This document shows positions 21,897-33,002 of a DNA stretch of 64,000 nt, piece by piece. The notes beneath the pieces were generated by a model that saw only the letters and a program-made list of their open reading frames with translations, was not told the origin of the DNA and ran no database searches. Origin of the DNA: Antilocapra americana (lineage: Eukaryota; Chordata; Mammalia; Artiodactyla; Antilocapridae). How positions within the stretch are numbered: position 1 is the first letter of the stretch; each line of letters starts with the position of its first letter. Location: assembly GCA_007570785.1 (NCBI GenBank), contig ML660213.1:89183-153182 (forward strand), in the 5' to 3' direction. The position numbers were made by a program, and so were the translations under genes.

Positions 21897-22190
21897 TATT
21901 CAAGGAGAAGGCAATGGCAACCCACTCCACTACTCTTGCCTGGAAAATCCCATGGACAGAGGAGCCTGGTAGGCTGCAGTCCATGGGGTTGCTTAAGAAT
22001 TGGACACTACTGAGTGGCTTCACTTTCACTTTTTACTTTCACGCATTGGAGAAGGAAATGGCAACCCTCTCCAGTGTTCTTGCCTGGAGAATCCCAGGGA
22101 CGGGGGAGCCTGGTGGGCTGCCGTCTATGGGGTCACACAGAGTCAGACATGACTGAAGCGACTTAGCAGCAGCAGCAGCAGCAGCAGCAA
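21897..22190 (+). mobile_element. Tandem (dimeric) Bov-tA/BovA SINE with AGC tail
   Basis: Two BovA bodies in direct tandem: 21897-22037 and 22048-22166, each with GGCAACCC, CTTGCCTGG and CATGG or ATGGGGTC blocks, joined by a CTTCACTTTCACTTT-type linker. The second ends in an AGC repeat (22167-22189). Both lack the tRNA-like head. This matches the known dimeric BovA arrangement. Confidence 0.93.
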
Positions 22191-22762
22191 GGTATCCATG
22201 GGTGTGGTTGCAACTTATTAATCAGAAGTTTAAAAACCTGAGTTGGCCCACGTTGTACTTAGTTCAGTAGTTTTTTTCCCTAAAGTATTTGTGATGTCTT
22301 GGCACAAATAAAAGTACTATTCATATAAGAGGAATAAGTGATGTTCTTTGTCCATCACATGTGGAAAACATTGTTAAAGATGGTATTGGATTATTGCCTT
22401 CACATCATTCAAAATCTGAATGATTATACAATTATGTATTGTATGATTATATAGTAAATGATTTTAAATAATCTTATTATACAATTATTTAATTTGCATA
22501 TTTATAATTAATATATGCATATTATAATTAATTCTTCCACCAATGCTGACCCAGCAAAGTAACAGGAAAAGAATATTCTGTAGAACACTTTTGACTTCAG
22601 TCTTGGAATAAGAGTAGGTATTCTCTTGAGAGAAAATACTAAGAAGATATTTCTAGTTTGGACAAAGGCATGGGTGTGTGAAAATATATGGCATAAATGA
22701 CCTATCATTAAGGATTCAATGAGAAAAGCAGAGATATGTGTGTATAAGTGTTTATACATATA
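22191..22762. other. AT-rich DNA, no gene seen
   Basis: Very AT-rich from 22420 to 22530 (TTATACAATTATTTAATTTG and similar). No coding signal. Confidence 0.35.
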
Positions 22763-23222
22763 TGAATTGCTTTGTTAAATTGTCTCCCCACAAAATCCAT
22801 ATGTTGACGTCATATCCCCAGTCCCTCATAATGTAATTATTGTTTTATTTGTAAATAGAATCCTTGCAAATGTCATGAGCTAATATAAGGTCAGACTGAA
22901 ATAGAGTGGGCCCCTAATCAAGTATGACTGGTATCCTTATACAAAGGGAAGCCTTGAATACCAAGACTGGCACTTAGGGTGAATGTCACGTGAACCTGAA
23001 AGAAGAGATGGGGTGATGAATCTTGAAGACAGGGAACTACAGAGATTGCCATAGAACCACCAGGAGTAAGGGGAGAGGCCTGGAACAAATTTTCCCTGAT
23101 GGCATACAGAAGGAAACAGCTTTGATTTCAGACTTCTCGCTTCCAGAACTGCAAACAGTACACTGCTGGTGTTCAGGCCACCTGGTTTGCAGTACTTCAG
23201 TATAGCAGCCCTAGCAAAAGAA
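22763..23222 (+). repeat. MLT1-type LTR (ERVL-MaLR)
   Basis: The full order of the MLT1 consensus can be followed: TGTCTCCCCACAAAATCCATA, TAATTATTGTTTTATTTG, AGAGTGGGCCCCTAATCAAG, TATGACTGGTATCCTTATAC, AGAGGCCTGGAACAAATTTTC, CTTCCAGAACTGCAAACAG, and the end TATAGCAGCCCTAGCAAAAG. An old solo LTR in plus orientation. Confidence 0.85.
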
Positions 23223-23452
23223 TATGTGCACGTGCATCTGCACAAAGGGATCTGTTACAGGGATCTGAGTTTATGCAATTTTGAGAGCTGGTTAAATAGT
23301 TTCCATAAGACTGCTAGGCTGTTGGATTGTCATCTTCATTGTTCATGTTGGATACCGAAACTGAAAAACACTGGGCAGTAGCCAAAACTCAGCAAGACAT
23401 TCTGAACCCATGGTAGCCCACACTGCTTCCTGCCTTTCATCCAGGAGTTGAA

Positions 23453-23480
<28 letters not shown>
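23453..23480. repeat. (GT)n microsatellite
   Basis: Fourteen uninterrupted GT units followed by ACGTGTACGAG. Likely polymorphic. Confidence 0.97.
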
Positions 23481-23483
<3 letters not shown>

Positions 23484-24540
23484 TGTACGAGCGCACGCTT
23501 TGAAAGGACTGCAGCTTCACTTGCACCCTCCACAATCCTCTCAAGAATTTCACCCTCCACAGTCCTCTCAAGAATTCTAACCAAAAACACATGAGGAAGA
23601 GAAATCTAGGGAATGTCATATAGCCCAGCAAGTTGAAATATTATAAAACCATCACAATGTGTTCAGCAGCAAATAGCCTAAGATACAGTGAGGATGTCTG
23701 AGTAGCTAAACTTGACTTTATACAAATACTCTGTATTCATGTCTAATAGGATAGCTATTGAAGTTAATTTTTACTTACTTTCCTACATTACTCTATGTGA
23801 GTGTATTTCAGTCCTTTTAGAGATGGCCTAGTTAAATTCATATAAGTTACCTTACTTTTAATAACCAGACCCTAAGAAACAGTCCCTTTCCCCCAGTTGA
23901 TTGGAGGAGTGAAGAATGCTCCTGTTTCACTGCATTTTGTTTCCTTCCTTTTCATCTGTCCTTCAATCCCCTAACCATTTATTATAAGATTGAATGTAAT
24001 CCTGCCTATGCTTTTTACTTTCTCTGTTTCCAAGTGAAATAGTCGATCAGTTCCACTAATTTTATGGTAAATAATTTTGGGAGTTAATATGGCTCAACCC
24101 AGTCTAAACTTTCCACCTACTTTTTATTTCTATGAACAGTGTACACTCTTTGGCTATCATCTGGGTTATATGTAATTATAATTTCTATATAGTAATAAAT
24201 TATTTATAAATATGTAATAAACCAAACTTTAGAAACCATTTTCTACTTAATTATATTGATTACGTTGTCCAGCACCTTATCTCTTAGTTAAAAATTCAAG
24301 TGACTAAAAGTATGCTGAATTATTTAATTTCCTCTCAGATGTTTCCTAATCTCCAAATTATTATCATTTTTGGCATCAATTTTTATAAAATTATAACAGC
24401 CATTTCATGATACTACTGGATCTTTAATCAATTTTATTTGCCTGACTTTTGCTTTAAGTGTACTATGTATATTCTGTGACCACCTTTGATTCCTGGAGCA
24501 GAAATAGAAATTATTTAACCCCTAGGAAATAACTTCTGTG

Positions 24541-24543
<3 letters not shown>
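23481..24543. other. AT-rich DNA, no gene seen
   Basis: A near-duplicate of CTCTCAAGAATTTCACCCTC occurs twice around 23527-23578 (tandem, about 30-bp unit). The remainder is unassigned. Confidence 0.35.

Positions 24544-24572
<29 letters not shown>
24544..24572. repeat. (AC)n microsatellite
   Basis: About 14 AC units followed by a TATACATATATACAC patch; it directly precedes a BovB 3' fragment. Confidence 0.96.
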
Positions 24573-24578
<6 letters not shown>

Positions 24579-24612
24579 TATATACACATTTATAGATACA
24601 CAGTGTTACAAA

Positions 24613-24724
24613 CTCAATGAACATGAATTTGAGCAAACTCCAGGAGATGGTGGGGGACAGCAGAGCCTTATGTACTATAGTCCGTGGAGTCACAAAGAGT
24701 TGGACATGACTCAGTGACTGAACA
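24613..24724 (+). mobile_element. BovB 3' end fragment
   Basis: CTCAATGAACATGAATTTGAGC, ACTCCAGGAGATGGTGGGGG, CAAAGAGTTGGACATGAC and the end GTGACTGAAC follow the last 110 bp of BovB in plus orientation. Strongly 5'-truncated. Confidence 0.9.
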
Positions 24725-24743
24725 AAACATATAGACACATATG

Positions 24744-24945
24744 GGGCTTCCCTGTTGGCTCTGGTAAAGAATCCGCTTGCCAAGCAGGAGATACAGGTTT
24801 GATCCCTGGGTTTTGAAGATCCCCCGGAGTAGGAAATGACAACCCATTCTGGTATTCTTGCCTGGATATCCCCATGGACAAAGGGGCCTGGTGGTCTACA
24901 GTCTATGGGGTTGCAGAGTCAGACACAACTTAGTGACTAAAAAAT
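24744..24945 (+). mobile_element. Bov-tA SINE followed by TA/CA repeat
   Basis: Full length from GGGCTTCCCTGTTGGCTC to CACAACTTAGTGACTAAAAA. The tail leads within a few bases into a TA-repeat (24952-24984) and a CA-repeat (24984-24996). Confidence 0.94.
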
Positions 24946-24946
24946 G

Positions 24947-24951
<5 letters not shown>

Positions 24952-24996
<45 letters not shown>
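24952..24996. repeat. (TA)n(CA)n microsatellite
   Basis: About 16 TA units then six CA units at the 3' end of a SINE, the usual place where such repeats grow. Confidence 0.96.
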
Positions 24997-25744
24997 AAAC
25001 ATTTAAAATAATATGTATTTTATATATATATACAAAACATTTAAAAATAATGCTTGTTTCTGTAATAATATATGGTTTGCCGTGAATCAACTATATTTCA
25101 TCATTTGCATTTTACTGTTAATTTTTTTTCTCATAAAGTATTTTGTTTAGTCACACTGGGAAATGGTGTAGGGTGCCAAATTATGATGTAATCAATTCAG
25201 GTTATATAATTTTAGTATCTGAAAAGTAGGGTTATAAAAATCCACACTCCTCAGAGGAATCACAAAAGAGGATGCTGGTTGAAGAATTTAGGACAGGGTG
25301 ATAGGACAAGTTGTGATTATTAAGGAAAATGGAAGATACACTGCTTAGAAAATTGGAACTGACAGCAGCTGCCGTTCTCTATGTCTTAAAGAACGATCAG
25401 AGATTTGTAACATCTTTACTCCAATTTTGTCACATGTCCAAGTTCAATCTATTGAGTTAAATATACATTTATTTTTGATTTATGTCAGTTCTTACTCATT
25501 TATACCTCTTTTGCCAGTGTTCTATTTGATATTCATTTCCAAACATAGGTGTTAGTCAGTGTACATTCAATTAATTGAGTTTAGAATTAAGGATATTCCA
25601 GCTTTGTACCTGGAAAGAAGAATATTAAAGAAAAATCCTTTTTATTGATAACAGTAGGAGTTTAATCTTAGCATCTCATTTGGAAACTATATTAGTTTTT
25701 AAAAAATTCAGTAAAACATTTAAAGCAGTTAAGTGGTTTATGTG
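24997..25744. other. AT-rich DNA, no gene seen
   Basis: A TATATATATATACAAAACATTTAAA block (25021-25045) partly repeats the sequence at 24984-25008. Otherwise unassigned. Confidence 0.35.
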
Positions 25745-25965
25745 CTATAGGAATATGCCACAGGGCTCGGAGACCACACTCTTAGTATGCTGTTTATTAG
25801 CTCTGATGAGCCTGATTGTATTGAGCTTTGATTTTGTGATCTGTAAAAAAAAAAAAAAAAAAAAAAGGATATTAGTATCTTTCAAGTTTGTCGGTGGATT
25901 AGTGATGATGTGTGCAAAATATACTGGAGTGCCTACTTCCTAGCAGGCAATCAAAATATTTGTTG
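25745..25965 (+). repeat. MIR SINE with internal A22 tract
   Basis: TTTATTAGCTCTGATGAGCC, TGATTTTGTGATCTGTAAAA, GGATATTAGTATCTTTCAAG and CTGGAGTGCCTACTTCC follow the MIR order. The CTGTAAAA site inside MIR has grown to 22 consecutive A (25845-25866). Confidence 0.65.
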
Positions 25966-26050
25966 TGGAGGACATTATATTATGGATGGAATAATTAATC
26001 TATGATTTGATTATAATAGGATATCTGTTATCATATATTATTATGGTATA

Positions 26051-26268
26051 GGATCGTCCCTGTAGCTCAGATGGTGAAGAATCTGCCTGCAATGTTAGAG
26101 ACACAGGTTTGATCCCTAGGTCAGGAAGATCCTTTGGAGAATGGAATGGCAATCCACTCCAGTATTCTTGCCTGCAGAATCCCATGGACAGAGGAGCCCA
26201 GAGGGCCATAGTCCATGGGTCTCAAAGAGTCGGACAGGACTAAGCAACTAACACTATACTACTAGTAC
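26051..26268 (+). mobile_element. Bov-tA SINE with 12-bp TSD
   Basis: Full-length copy, GTAGCTCAGATGGTGAAGAATC to CAGGACTAAGCAACTAACAC. Flanks TATTATGGTATA (26039-26050) and TATTATGATATA (26269-26280) are a 12-bp duplication with one difference. Confidence 0.94.
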
Positions 26269-26280
26269 TATTATGATATA

Positions 26281-26892
26281 ACTAAAGTAGTTTATACTTT
26301 TTCTATAATCATTCAAAGTAAAAGTAAGACATCTTCTGAGGGATGCAATATCACGTCTAAAAATTTGCCTGATGTTAACTTTTTCCTCTTGCCCTGCCAC
26401 ATGGCATGGAAGCAGCTGTTCTCTCTCACTATTTTGTATTGTTCTAAAATGTGCTTCTGTTATGTATTCATTCATCGCTTAGTGAAGGTAGCACATTTGC
26501 ATCCATCTTAACACTCACACTGATTAGTTTATTAGAAGCCCGACAGAGAACATCACAGAATCATAGAATTGAACAGAGAAATTATTTTTTAGGACAATCT
26601 TGAGTCATGGGCATATATTATCTACTTAGTTACTTCTTGGAAGTAAGAGGAGGTAAGAGGCACTCAATCTAATTGGCTCATCATATTTTCTGAACTGTTC
26701 TAGTTATTAGAAAAGTATTTCTTACATTGAACTGAAATTCAGCTGTAACTGCTATCCATTAGTCATACTGCTGCTCATTGCTGCAGTGTAATACAGATTT
26801 ACAGCTTTCTCCACATTACAAATATGAGTGGGGAATATTTCTTTGTCTGAATGTCAAGCTCAAATTATTTGGCATGCTCTATGTGTCTCTGC
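26281..26892. other. AT-rich DNA, no gene seen
   Basis: The minus frame at 26254-26475 begins in SINE-flank DNA and has no recognisable domain. Confidence 0.35.
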
Positions 26893-27075
26893 ATGTGTCC
26901 TCAGTCATGTTGACTCTTTGTGACCCCCTGGACTGTAGCCCACCAGCCTCCTCTGTCTATGGGATCTCCCAGGCAAGAATACTGGAGTGGGTTGTCATTT
27001 CTTAATCCAGGAGGTCTTCCCGACCCTGGGATCAAAGCAGCATCTCCTGCATTGGCAGGCAGATTCTTACCACTA
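26893..27075 (-). mobile_element. Bov-tA SINE
   Basis: Reads GTCCTCAGTCATGTTGACTC through GAATACTGGAGTGGGTTGTC to CATTGGCAGGCAGATTCTTACC. The head is a little short at the right end. Confidence 0.93.
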
Positions 27076-27319
27076 TTTTCTCTAATGTATTCACCAGCTA
27101 CTTCCCTGTACACCATATTTCAATAATAGCAAGCAACAAGCTTTTTCTTGCCTCCAAGTTTGCACATATCTTTTCTAAGGAATTTTCAAAAGTATTTAAA
27201 ACTTGTATTATCTCAAGTGGTCCTGAAATGACAACTCTGTGCTCTCCACTGAGTAAATGTGTAAATGTACACATTTCTTTCATTTCATTTCTGTTAAATT
27301 TCTCCTTTATTTCTAACCA

Positions 27320-27522
27320 CAATTGATCCTTGAACAATTTGGGGGCTAGGCGGGCCCATCCTCCGTGCAATTGAAAATTGGACTATAATTTTATAGTTAG
27401 TTCTCCCTTTCTTCATCCATGGATTCAACTAAGGTCAAATCATGTAGCAGTATTTACTATTGAGGGAAAAACGTATAAGTGGACCCTTGCAGTTCAAATC
27501 TATGTTGTTCAAGGGTCAACTG
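27320..27522. mobile_element. Tigger-like nonautonomous DNA element
   Basis: About 203 bp bounded by inverted ends CAATTGATCCTTGAACAA (27320-27337) and TTGTTCAAGGGTCAACTG (27505-27522). Internal blocks (AAATTGGACTATAATTTTATAG, CGTATAAGTGGACCCTTGCAG, TTCAACTAAGGTCAAATCATG) match old Tc1/mariner-Tigger-type nonautonomous elements of mammals. No transposase. The exact subfamily is not certain. Confidence 0.75.
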
Positions 27523-27824
27523 TGTTTGACATACATAGTTGTCATAATGTTCTGCAAGCCGCAGGGATTACTTAAGAGTTTTGACAAACCCATCAGATAA
27601 AGATCACCAGGAACATATCTGTAGTAAAATAAAATCTATTCAATTTATAACTTTGTGCAGCAAGAGAGAGAATACACCATGAGAAACTGAATTGGGTACC
27701 TTGTAAGAAGAGAGAGATTTGGGGGTGGAGAGTAGGGTTACAGTGAAAGACTCTAAAGTGGGATTCTAAGACAGCAGGGTTTAACTCTGGATTGAGTATT
27801 TGATGGCCGGATGTCCATTAACCA
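27523..27824. other. Unassigned spacer
   Basis: Purine-rich around 27660-27760 (GTAAGAAGAGAGAGATTTGGG). No gene seen. Confidence 0.3.
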
Positions 27825-27947
27825 CCGACTCAATGGACATGAGTTTGAGTAAACTCCAGGAGTTAGAGATGGACAGGGAGGCTTGGCATGATGCAATCCA
27901 TGGGGTCGCAAAGAGTCAGACATGACTGAGGGACTGAACTGAACTAT
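27825..27947 (+). mobile_element. BovB 3' end fragment
   Basis: ACTCAATGGACATGAGTTTGAG through GGTCGCAAAGAGTCAGACATG to GACTGAACTGAACTATTAG: the terminal 120 bp of BovB, little diverged. Confidence 0.92.
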
Positions 27948-28270
27948 TAGATGAAACTATTGTTAAGAAAATAGCAAAGAGATATAAGGCTGTATGACCT
28001 TAGTGGTGTCCCATTATCAGAATTTGAGCATCTAATATGAATATCATAATCTGATTACTAGAAGAGCTGAGAAATAGACTCATTAGTTTATGTTCCTGGA
28101 AAATAAATATGTCTGAAAAGGCCCCATCCAAAACATTGGAAGTGGAAAAGGGTTGGAAGTCAGGGCTGCTTCTGTGTCAAAGTGACACACGTGGCCCAGG
28201 CCCTTCAGACAAGGACATTTTCCAGGCTCTCTGCTCTGATTTCAAAAGCAAATTTTCTGATAGGCCGTAG

Positions 28271-28371
28271 TTTTTTTGTTTGTTTGTTTTTGTTTATTTA
28301 TTTATTTATTTTAAATTTTCTTTACATTATTGTGTTGGTTTTGCCATACATTGACATGAATCTGCCATGGG
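28271..28371 (-). mobile_element. L1 3' tip, minus strand
   Basis: A T-rich tail with TTTG and TTTA units, then TTGGTTTTGCCATACATTGAC and ATGAATCTGCCATGGG, the last 50 bp of a bovine L1. An extremely 5'-truncated copy. Confidence 0.85.
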
Positions 28372-28496
28372 CATAGTTTTTAAAAATAAAGGACTTTTAA
28401 GCATCTTGTTCTACGTGTTGATAAACAAAAGTGGTTTTTACAGACTTTTTTGTTCTGATCAAAGTAGAACCATTTAAAAACCCCTAGAATATTCAT

Positions 28497-28675
28497 GAGG
28501 CTTCCCTGATAGCTCTATTGGTAAAGAATCCCCCTGCAATATAGGAGACCTGGATTTGATCCCTCGGTTGGGAAGATCCCTTGGAGAAGGGAATAGCTAC
28601 CCACTCCAGTGTTCTGGCCTGGAGATTCCATCGACTGTATAGTCATGAAGAGTCAGACACAACTGAGCGACTTTC
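28497..28675 (+). mobile_element. Bov-tA SINE with 11-bp TSD
   Basis: GAGGCTTCCCTGATAGCTC to CACAACTGAGCGACTTTC. An internal stretch near 28635 (CTGTATAGTCATGAAGAG) is shortened. Perfect duplication AGAATATTCAT at 28486-28496 and 28676-28686. Confidence 0.96.
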
Positions 28676-28686
28676 AGAATATTCAT

Positions 28687-30124
28687 ATTGATACCATCAT
28701 ATTATGTTTACATATTGGGCAATCAGGCAATCATACTTATCAGCAAAATAAAACTACTGGAACTGAAGAAAAAGTGCTAAATTTTCATTCTCAGAAAACA
28801 GTTTGAACAACCTCCAGGCAGTAGATTGCTTTGAAAAGCTGTGCATTATTTTGCTTAATTGATTAATGACTTTTGAAATTTTAGCTTCAGGGACACTTTT
28901 GAAGATTAATTTAAAATATAACACTGCTATTGATTAAAATAATAATTGCCCTGTTATTTAAGGGTTGTCATTCTCCTTCAAATGAACCTGTGCTATTTTG
29001 GGGGAAAAAAAAAGTGCCAGGTCATCAGCATCTGAGGTGGAGTCAGAAAGAAGTGTAACTTGGTTATATTAAAATGTATCATTTTAGCATCATAAATCTT
29101 TAGTATTCAAGGAGAAAGCAATAACTACTGGGTAAACTTGTGAGAACCTATGAAAAGTTAGAGAAACCACAGTCTAGAAGTATAGAATATCTTTCCAACT
29201 GTTTCCATTCAAATATTATTAATTTTGTGGATAAATGCATTGTCAGCATCTCTAGACTCTGAAGAGCCGTTGCTTTTGCTTAATGAGGTAATGTAACCTG
29301 TTAATATTCCAGGTCACTACATTGAGAGCTTTCAGTACTTAAGTAATTTGGACTTGCAGAGAATGAACAGAGGGAGAATACATCAATACCTGATTGATGA
29401 GGGAAAGACAAATCTGTCGCATTTCACTCTTCAACATAAGGGATCTTAAGAAGAGACCAAACATAATGCAAGAGTGGAAAGCACTCATTGCCAAGCAACA
29501 AAGTTATTCCTGTGATACAATGTAGGCCAAAATGTGTTGTGAAATGGGCTCGTTATAAAAGAATATTTAACTTTAATGAGGTACAGGCAGGAGAGGTGTT
29601 ATAAAGCAATCTGCTATGTATTGGAATTTGGGAAAAGGCAGGCTTATCCTGTAGATGTCCAATGAGGCAGAGGTATGGAGACCTTGTCCTAAGGTGATTT
29701 CATCAATAACGCAGTGATCTAGCAAGCACGTAGAGGCTAATGATACTACGATGCATCAGCAACTTTTAAATTTCATTAGCCAAGGACAAAATTTTTTTTA
29801 AAAAGGTGATAAATGTCCCATTAGCAAAAGTACAATTATGAAATAAGCATGTGAAATTATTAAAGTTTTAGATGCAAAAATATATATGGATTTACATGTT
29901 GGGTACAGTCCCCCAAGATATAATGGATATGTAATCACTTTTTTAATGAAAAATCCCAACACAAAGCAGTTGGTATTTGACAAAATAAAAGTGTACATTA
30001 TAGATATAAAAAATTAAGAGATTTGAAACAAGTTTAATGTGAATTCCTATATAACAGCAATGAATCACTAAGAGAAAAGCCACAGGTCTATAGGAAGCAA
30101 GTTTGATACCTTGGTTCAGTATCA
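28687..30124. other. AT-rich DNA, no gene seen
   Basis: About 1.4 kb with no recognised repeat. Two overlapping minus-strand frames (29798-29998, 29943-30125) are hydrophobic chance frames in AT-rich sequence. Confidence 0.35.
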
Positions 30125-30200
30125 TCTGTGATTGCTGGCTTCAGAATTCCTAATCTGCTAATATTCCAGATTTAGTCAGAGTGAAGCCAGCAATCACAGA
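30125..30200. repeat. 76-bp palindrome / hairpin
   Basis: TCTGTGATTGCTGGCTTCA (30125-30143) and its exact reverse complement TGAAGCCAGCAATCACAGA (30182-30200) give a 19-bp perfect stem. Inside, CTAATCTG and CAGATTTAG pair again with one bulged base around a 9-base loop. The shape is that of a microRNA precursor or a very small inverted-repeat transposon. No family recognised; expression unknown. Confidence 0.85.
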
Positions 30201-31756
30201 CTATGCTATCATGTCTTATAAGGTTTCTCATAATAAGAAGGCAATATTTTCAGTATACTAATGTGTTCAGAGCTAAGGGAAAGGAAGACAGGCTCTTCAT
30301 CAGGTTCCCTTAAAACCCCAATAATCCTATTTAAAGACAGTTTGGAAGCTCTGAAAAATTGAATAAATAATAAAATAGAAGCTCATATCATAATGATTTT
30401 TCTGCCTTAATGCACTCTCTCTTCTGTCTTCCTTTGCATTCCTTCTAATCTAACAATCTAGGGAAAGTAAACTTGAAGACACTAGTTTAGCTGGGAGCAG
30501 AAGCACAGGGCATTTCATTTCTCAGGGGTTCCCTCTATCCTGGACAGTTAATGCAACTATTACCTCCAAGTCATGGAGATGGTAAAACTATCCACTTTGT
30601 ATGGACCAGCAGTCTTGGTCAATAATTTTGTAGAAAGAAAATCTTTGAGTTACATCCACCTTCTTTGTTACTTTTCACATAAATGTTTTGCTTCATGTAT
30701 TTATTCCTTTCCATTTCTAGATTTGCATCCCAATTTATAGTTTACTTTTAAAAGGTGCATTTATAGTTTGCTTAGAGAAGAAACATTTTTACTGTTCATT
30801 TTCACAATGTCTATCAGCATTAGTATCTTGGGAAACAAGGTATTCCCAATATAATACCCCCAATATAAAATGTATTAGTTAGCTGGGATTATAGCTTGAT
30901 AAAATAATCTGTGACTAATATTTTGGGGGTGCAATCTCTATCTATTCATATTACTTAAAATGAAAGTCCCATCAGTAAAGACTATTTGATACCTATATTC
31001 AGGTTCAGCTCCATTCTCAGATGTCATGATCGATTTTGACTTGAATCATAAGAATTTCAAAGGTCTCAGCGCTATACTTTGAGCATCTAGCAGCGTCTGA
31101 GGCCAGTGTGAACCTAGACCTAGGTTTTGATCATTGTTCCTGAGTCTGGGATCTGAGCTCCTCTTCTGTTGATGCATAAAACATTTTCTGAGTCTCTTCC
31201 TTAATCCCTCTTCCTTTCTTCTTTCTATTTTAGTGTCAAACCTCTATTTCAAGACTGGAAGCTTATTCAAACTCTGTTCCAGAGACCAGAAGCAATCATT
31301 TCTTGAGACAGGAACAGTTTCATCAGAGTTTTTGAAAAGGGGTGCCTATACTCATACTAAATATATATTCTTCCAGAAGTATGTATCATTGTGAAATATC
31401 TCTGGAAAACAATGCATGGAGGTCCTACCATTAGAGTCACAATGTACTTTATTATGTTAAAGGTGTGTAAAGATCTGAAAACAAACTAATTCCATGTTTT
31501 TCAAACTTATTTGACAAAGCACTCCTTTCCCCCTCCTTAACACCCGTGAAAGCCATGGGAATGTGCTTTGGAAATGCTGGCTATAATTTACTCAGACTTG
31601 AAGTTTAGCCTTACATGAGGCCATGTGCTAACTAATTGCCCAACTTTGCTACCGGTCACTGCCTTTGCAACAGTAGATAGTGGCTCACCTTTGGGTCACG
31701 GGTGCCAGAGGCCAGGAATTGAAACCTGATTTTATCACCACTAGTTGTAAAAATCA
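30201..31756. other. AT-rich DNA, no gene seen
   Basis: No interspersed repeat recognised. TCCCAATATAATACCCCCAATATAA near 30844-30868 is a small local repeat. Confidence 0.35.
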
Positions 31757-32126
31757 TTGTTGTTCAGTCACCCCATTGTGTCTGACTGCAGCGCAATGGA
31801 CTGCAGCACACCAGGTTCTTTGTCCTTCAATATGTCTCGGAATTTGCTCAAACTCATATCCATTGAGTCTGATGCCATCCAACCATCTCATCCTATGTTT
31901 CCCCCTTCTACTTTTGCCCTCAATCTTTCCCAGCATCAGGGTCTTTTCCAATGAGTCAGCTCTTTGCATCAGGTGGCCAAAATATTGGAACTTCAGCTTT
32001 AGCATCATTCATTTCTTCCAATGAATATTCAGGGTTGATTTCCTTTAGGATTGACTGTTTTGATCTCCTTGCAGTTCATGGGAGTCTCAAGAGTCTTATC
32101 CAGCACCACAATTGGAAAGCATCAAT
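31757..32126 (-). mobile_element. BovB LINE 3' part
   Basis: From the 3' end (TTGTTGTTCAGTCACCCCATTG) to CTTATCCAGCACCACAATTGG. The minus frame 31754-32008 encodes a BovB C-terminal peptide (KIEGKSRRGKHRMRWLDG). About 370 bp, 5'-truncated. Confidence 0.94.
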
Positions 32127-32508
32127 ATGTATAAGTAGGGACAATTTAATCTGGGCCTAAATTTCATCTTTGCCAAATGTGTTTGTTATGAAAATTAAAT
32201 TAGTCAACTCACATAAAGCTGCAAAGGAAGAACATGGAATTCAATGGATTATGTAAAACAAAAAATACATTAAAAATCATTAGCCAAATGAGTAAATGGA
32301 ATACAGCAAATGAATAATTCTTTTACAAAATAAAATCAAAAAATTTTTACTGAGAGAGCAAAATAAGAAATAACATGGCAGGCAAAATCCTCTGATACTA
32401 TTTTGTAATTTTATAACATTTCCCCAATATGTTTTTATTGTTTGCCTATAAGAAGTTTTTCTCCTAAAAATCAAGGTTTAAAAAAAGACTCTTAAAAATC
32501 ATTAAGAG
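32127..32508. other. AT-rich DNA, no gene seen
   Basis: Unassigned sequence between a BovB copy and a CHR-type SINE. Confidence 0.35.
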
Positions 32509-32600
32509 GGACTTCCCTGGTGGTCCAGTGGTGGGGGCAAGGGTTTGATACCCGGTCAGAGAACTGAGATTATATATACCTGGGGGCCAAAAAATCGAAA
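32509..32600 (+). mobile_element. CHR-type tRNA SINE, shortened
   Basis: GGGACTTCCCTGGTGGTCCAG, GGTTTGATACCCGGTCAGAG and AACTGAGATTATATATACC follow the cetartiodactyl CHR SINE (tRNA-derived, B-box-like GGTTTGATACC), with a deletion in the head-body join and an A-rich tail. Confidence 0.82.
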
Positions 32601-32778
32601 AATAAAACAAAAGCAATATTGTAACAAATTAAAGACTAAAGATGGTCTGCATCAAAAATTCGTCCACAATGAGATTTCTTGGAGAGTGAATTGGGAAGGA
32701 AGTATTAAGAATTTAGAAACTGTGTTACCTAGAGGAATGAGACTTGATGAAAATACGGGAGATGGCAGCCAGAGGGAG

Positions 32779-32989
32779 GCACTTCCCTGGTGGCTTAGAT
32801 GGTAAAGAATCTGCCTGCAGTGCCAGAGACCTGGGTTCAGTCCCTGGGTTGGGAAGATCCCCTGGAGGAGGGCATGGCAACCCACTCCAATATTCTTGCC
32901 TGGAGAATCTGCATGGATAGAGGAGCCTGGAGGGCTATAGTCCACGGGGTCGCAAAGAGTTAGTCGTAACTGAGCGACTAAGCACAGCA
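32779..32989 (+). mobile_element. Bov-tA SINE with 13-bp TSD
   Basis: Full length, GCACTTCCCTGGTGGCTTAG to GAGCGACTAAGCACAGCA. Perfect 13-bp duplication CAGCCAGAGGGAG at 32766-32778 and 32990-33002. Confidence 0.97.
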
Positions 32990-33002
32990 CAGCCAGAGGG
33001 AG

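Noticed and set aside
23437..23631. ORF with repeated HTHTHT
   Set aside because: Translation of the GT/CA microsatellite.
27098..27370. 90-codon minus-strand ORF reading into the Tigger-like element
   Set aside because: Its C-terminal half looked protein-like at first, but it crosses the transposon boundary and has no recognised homologue; judged a chance frame.
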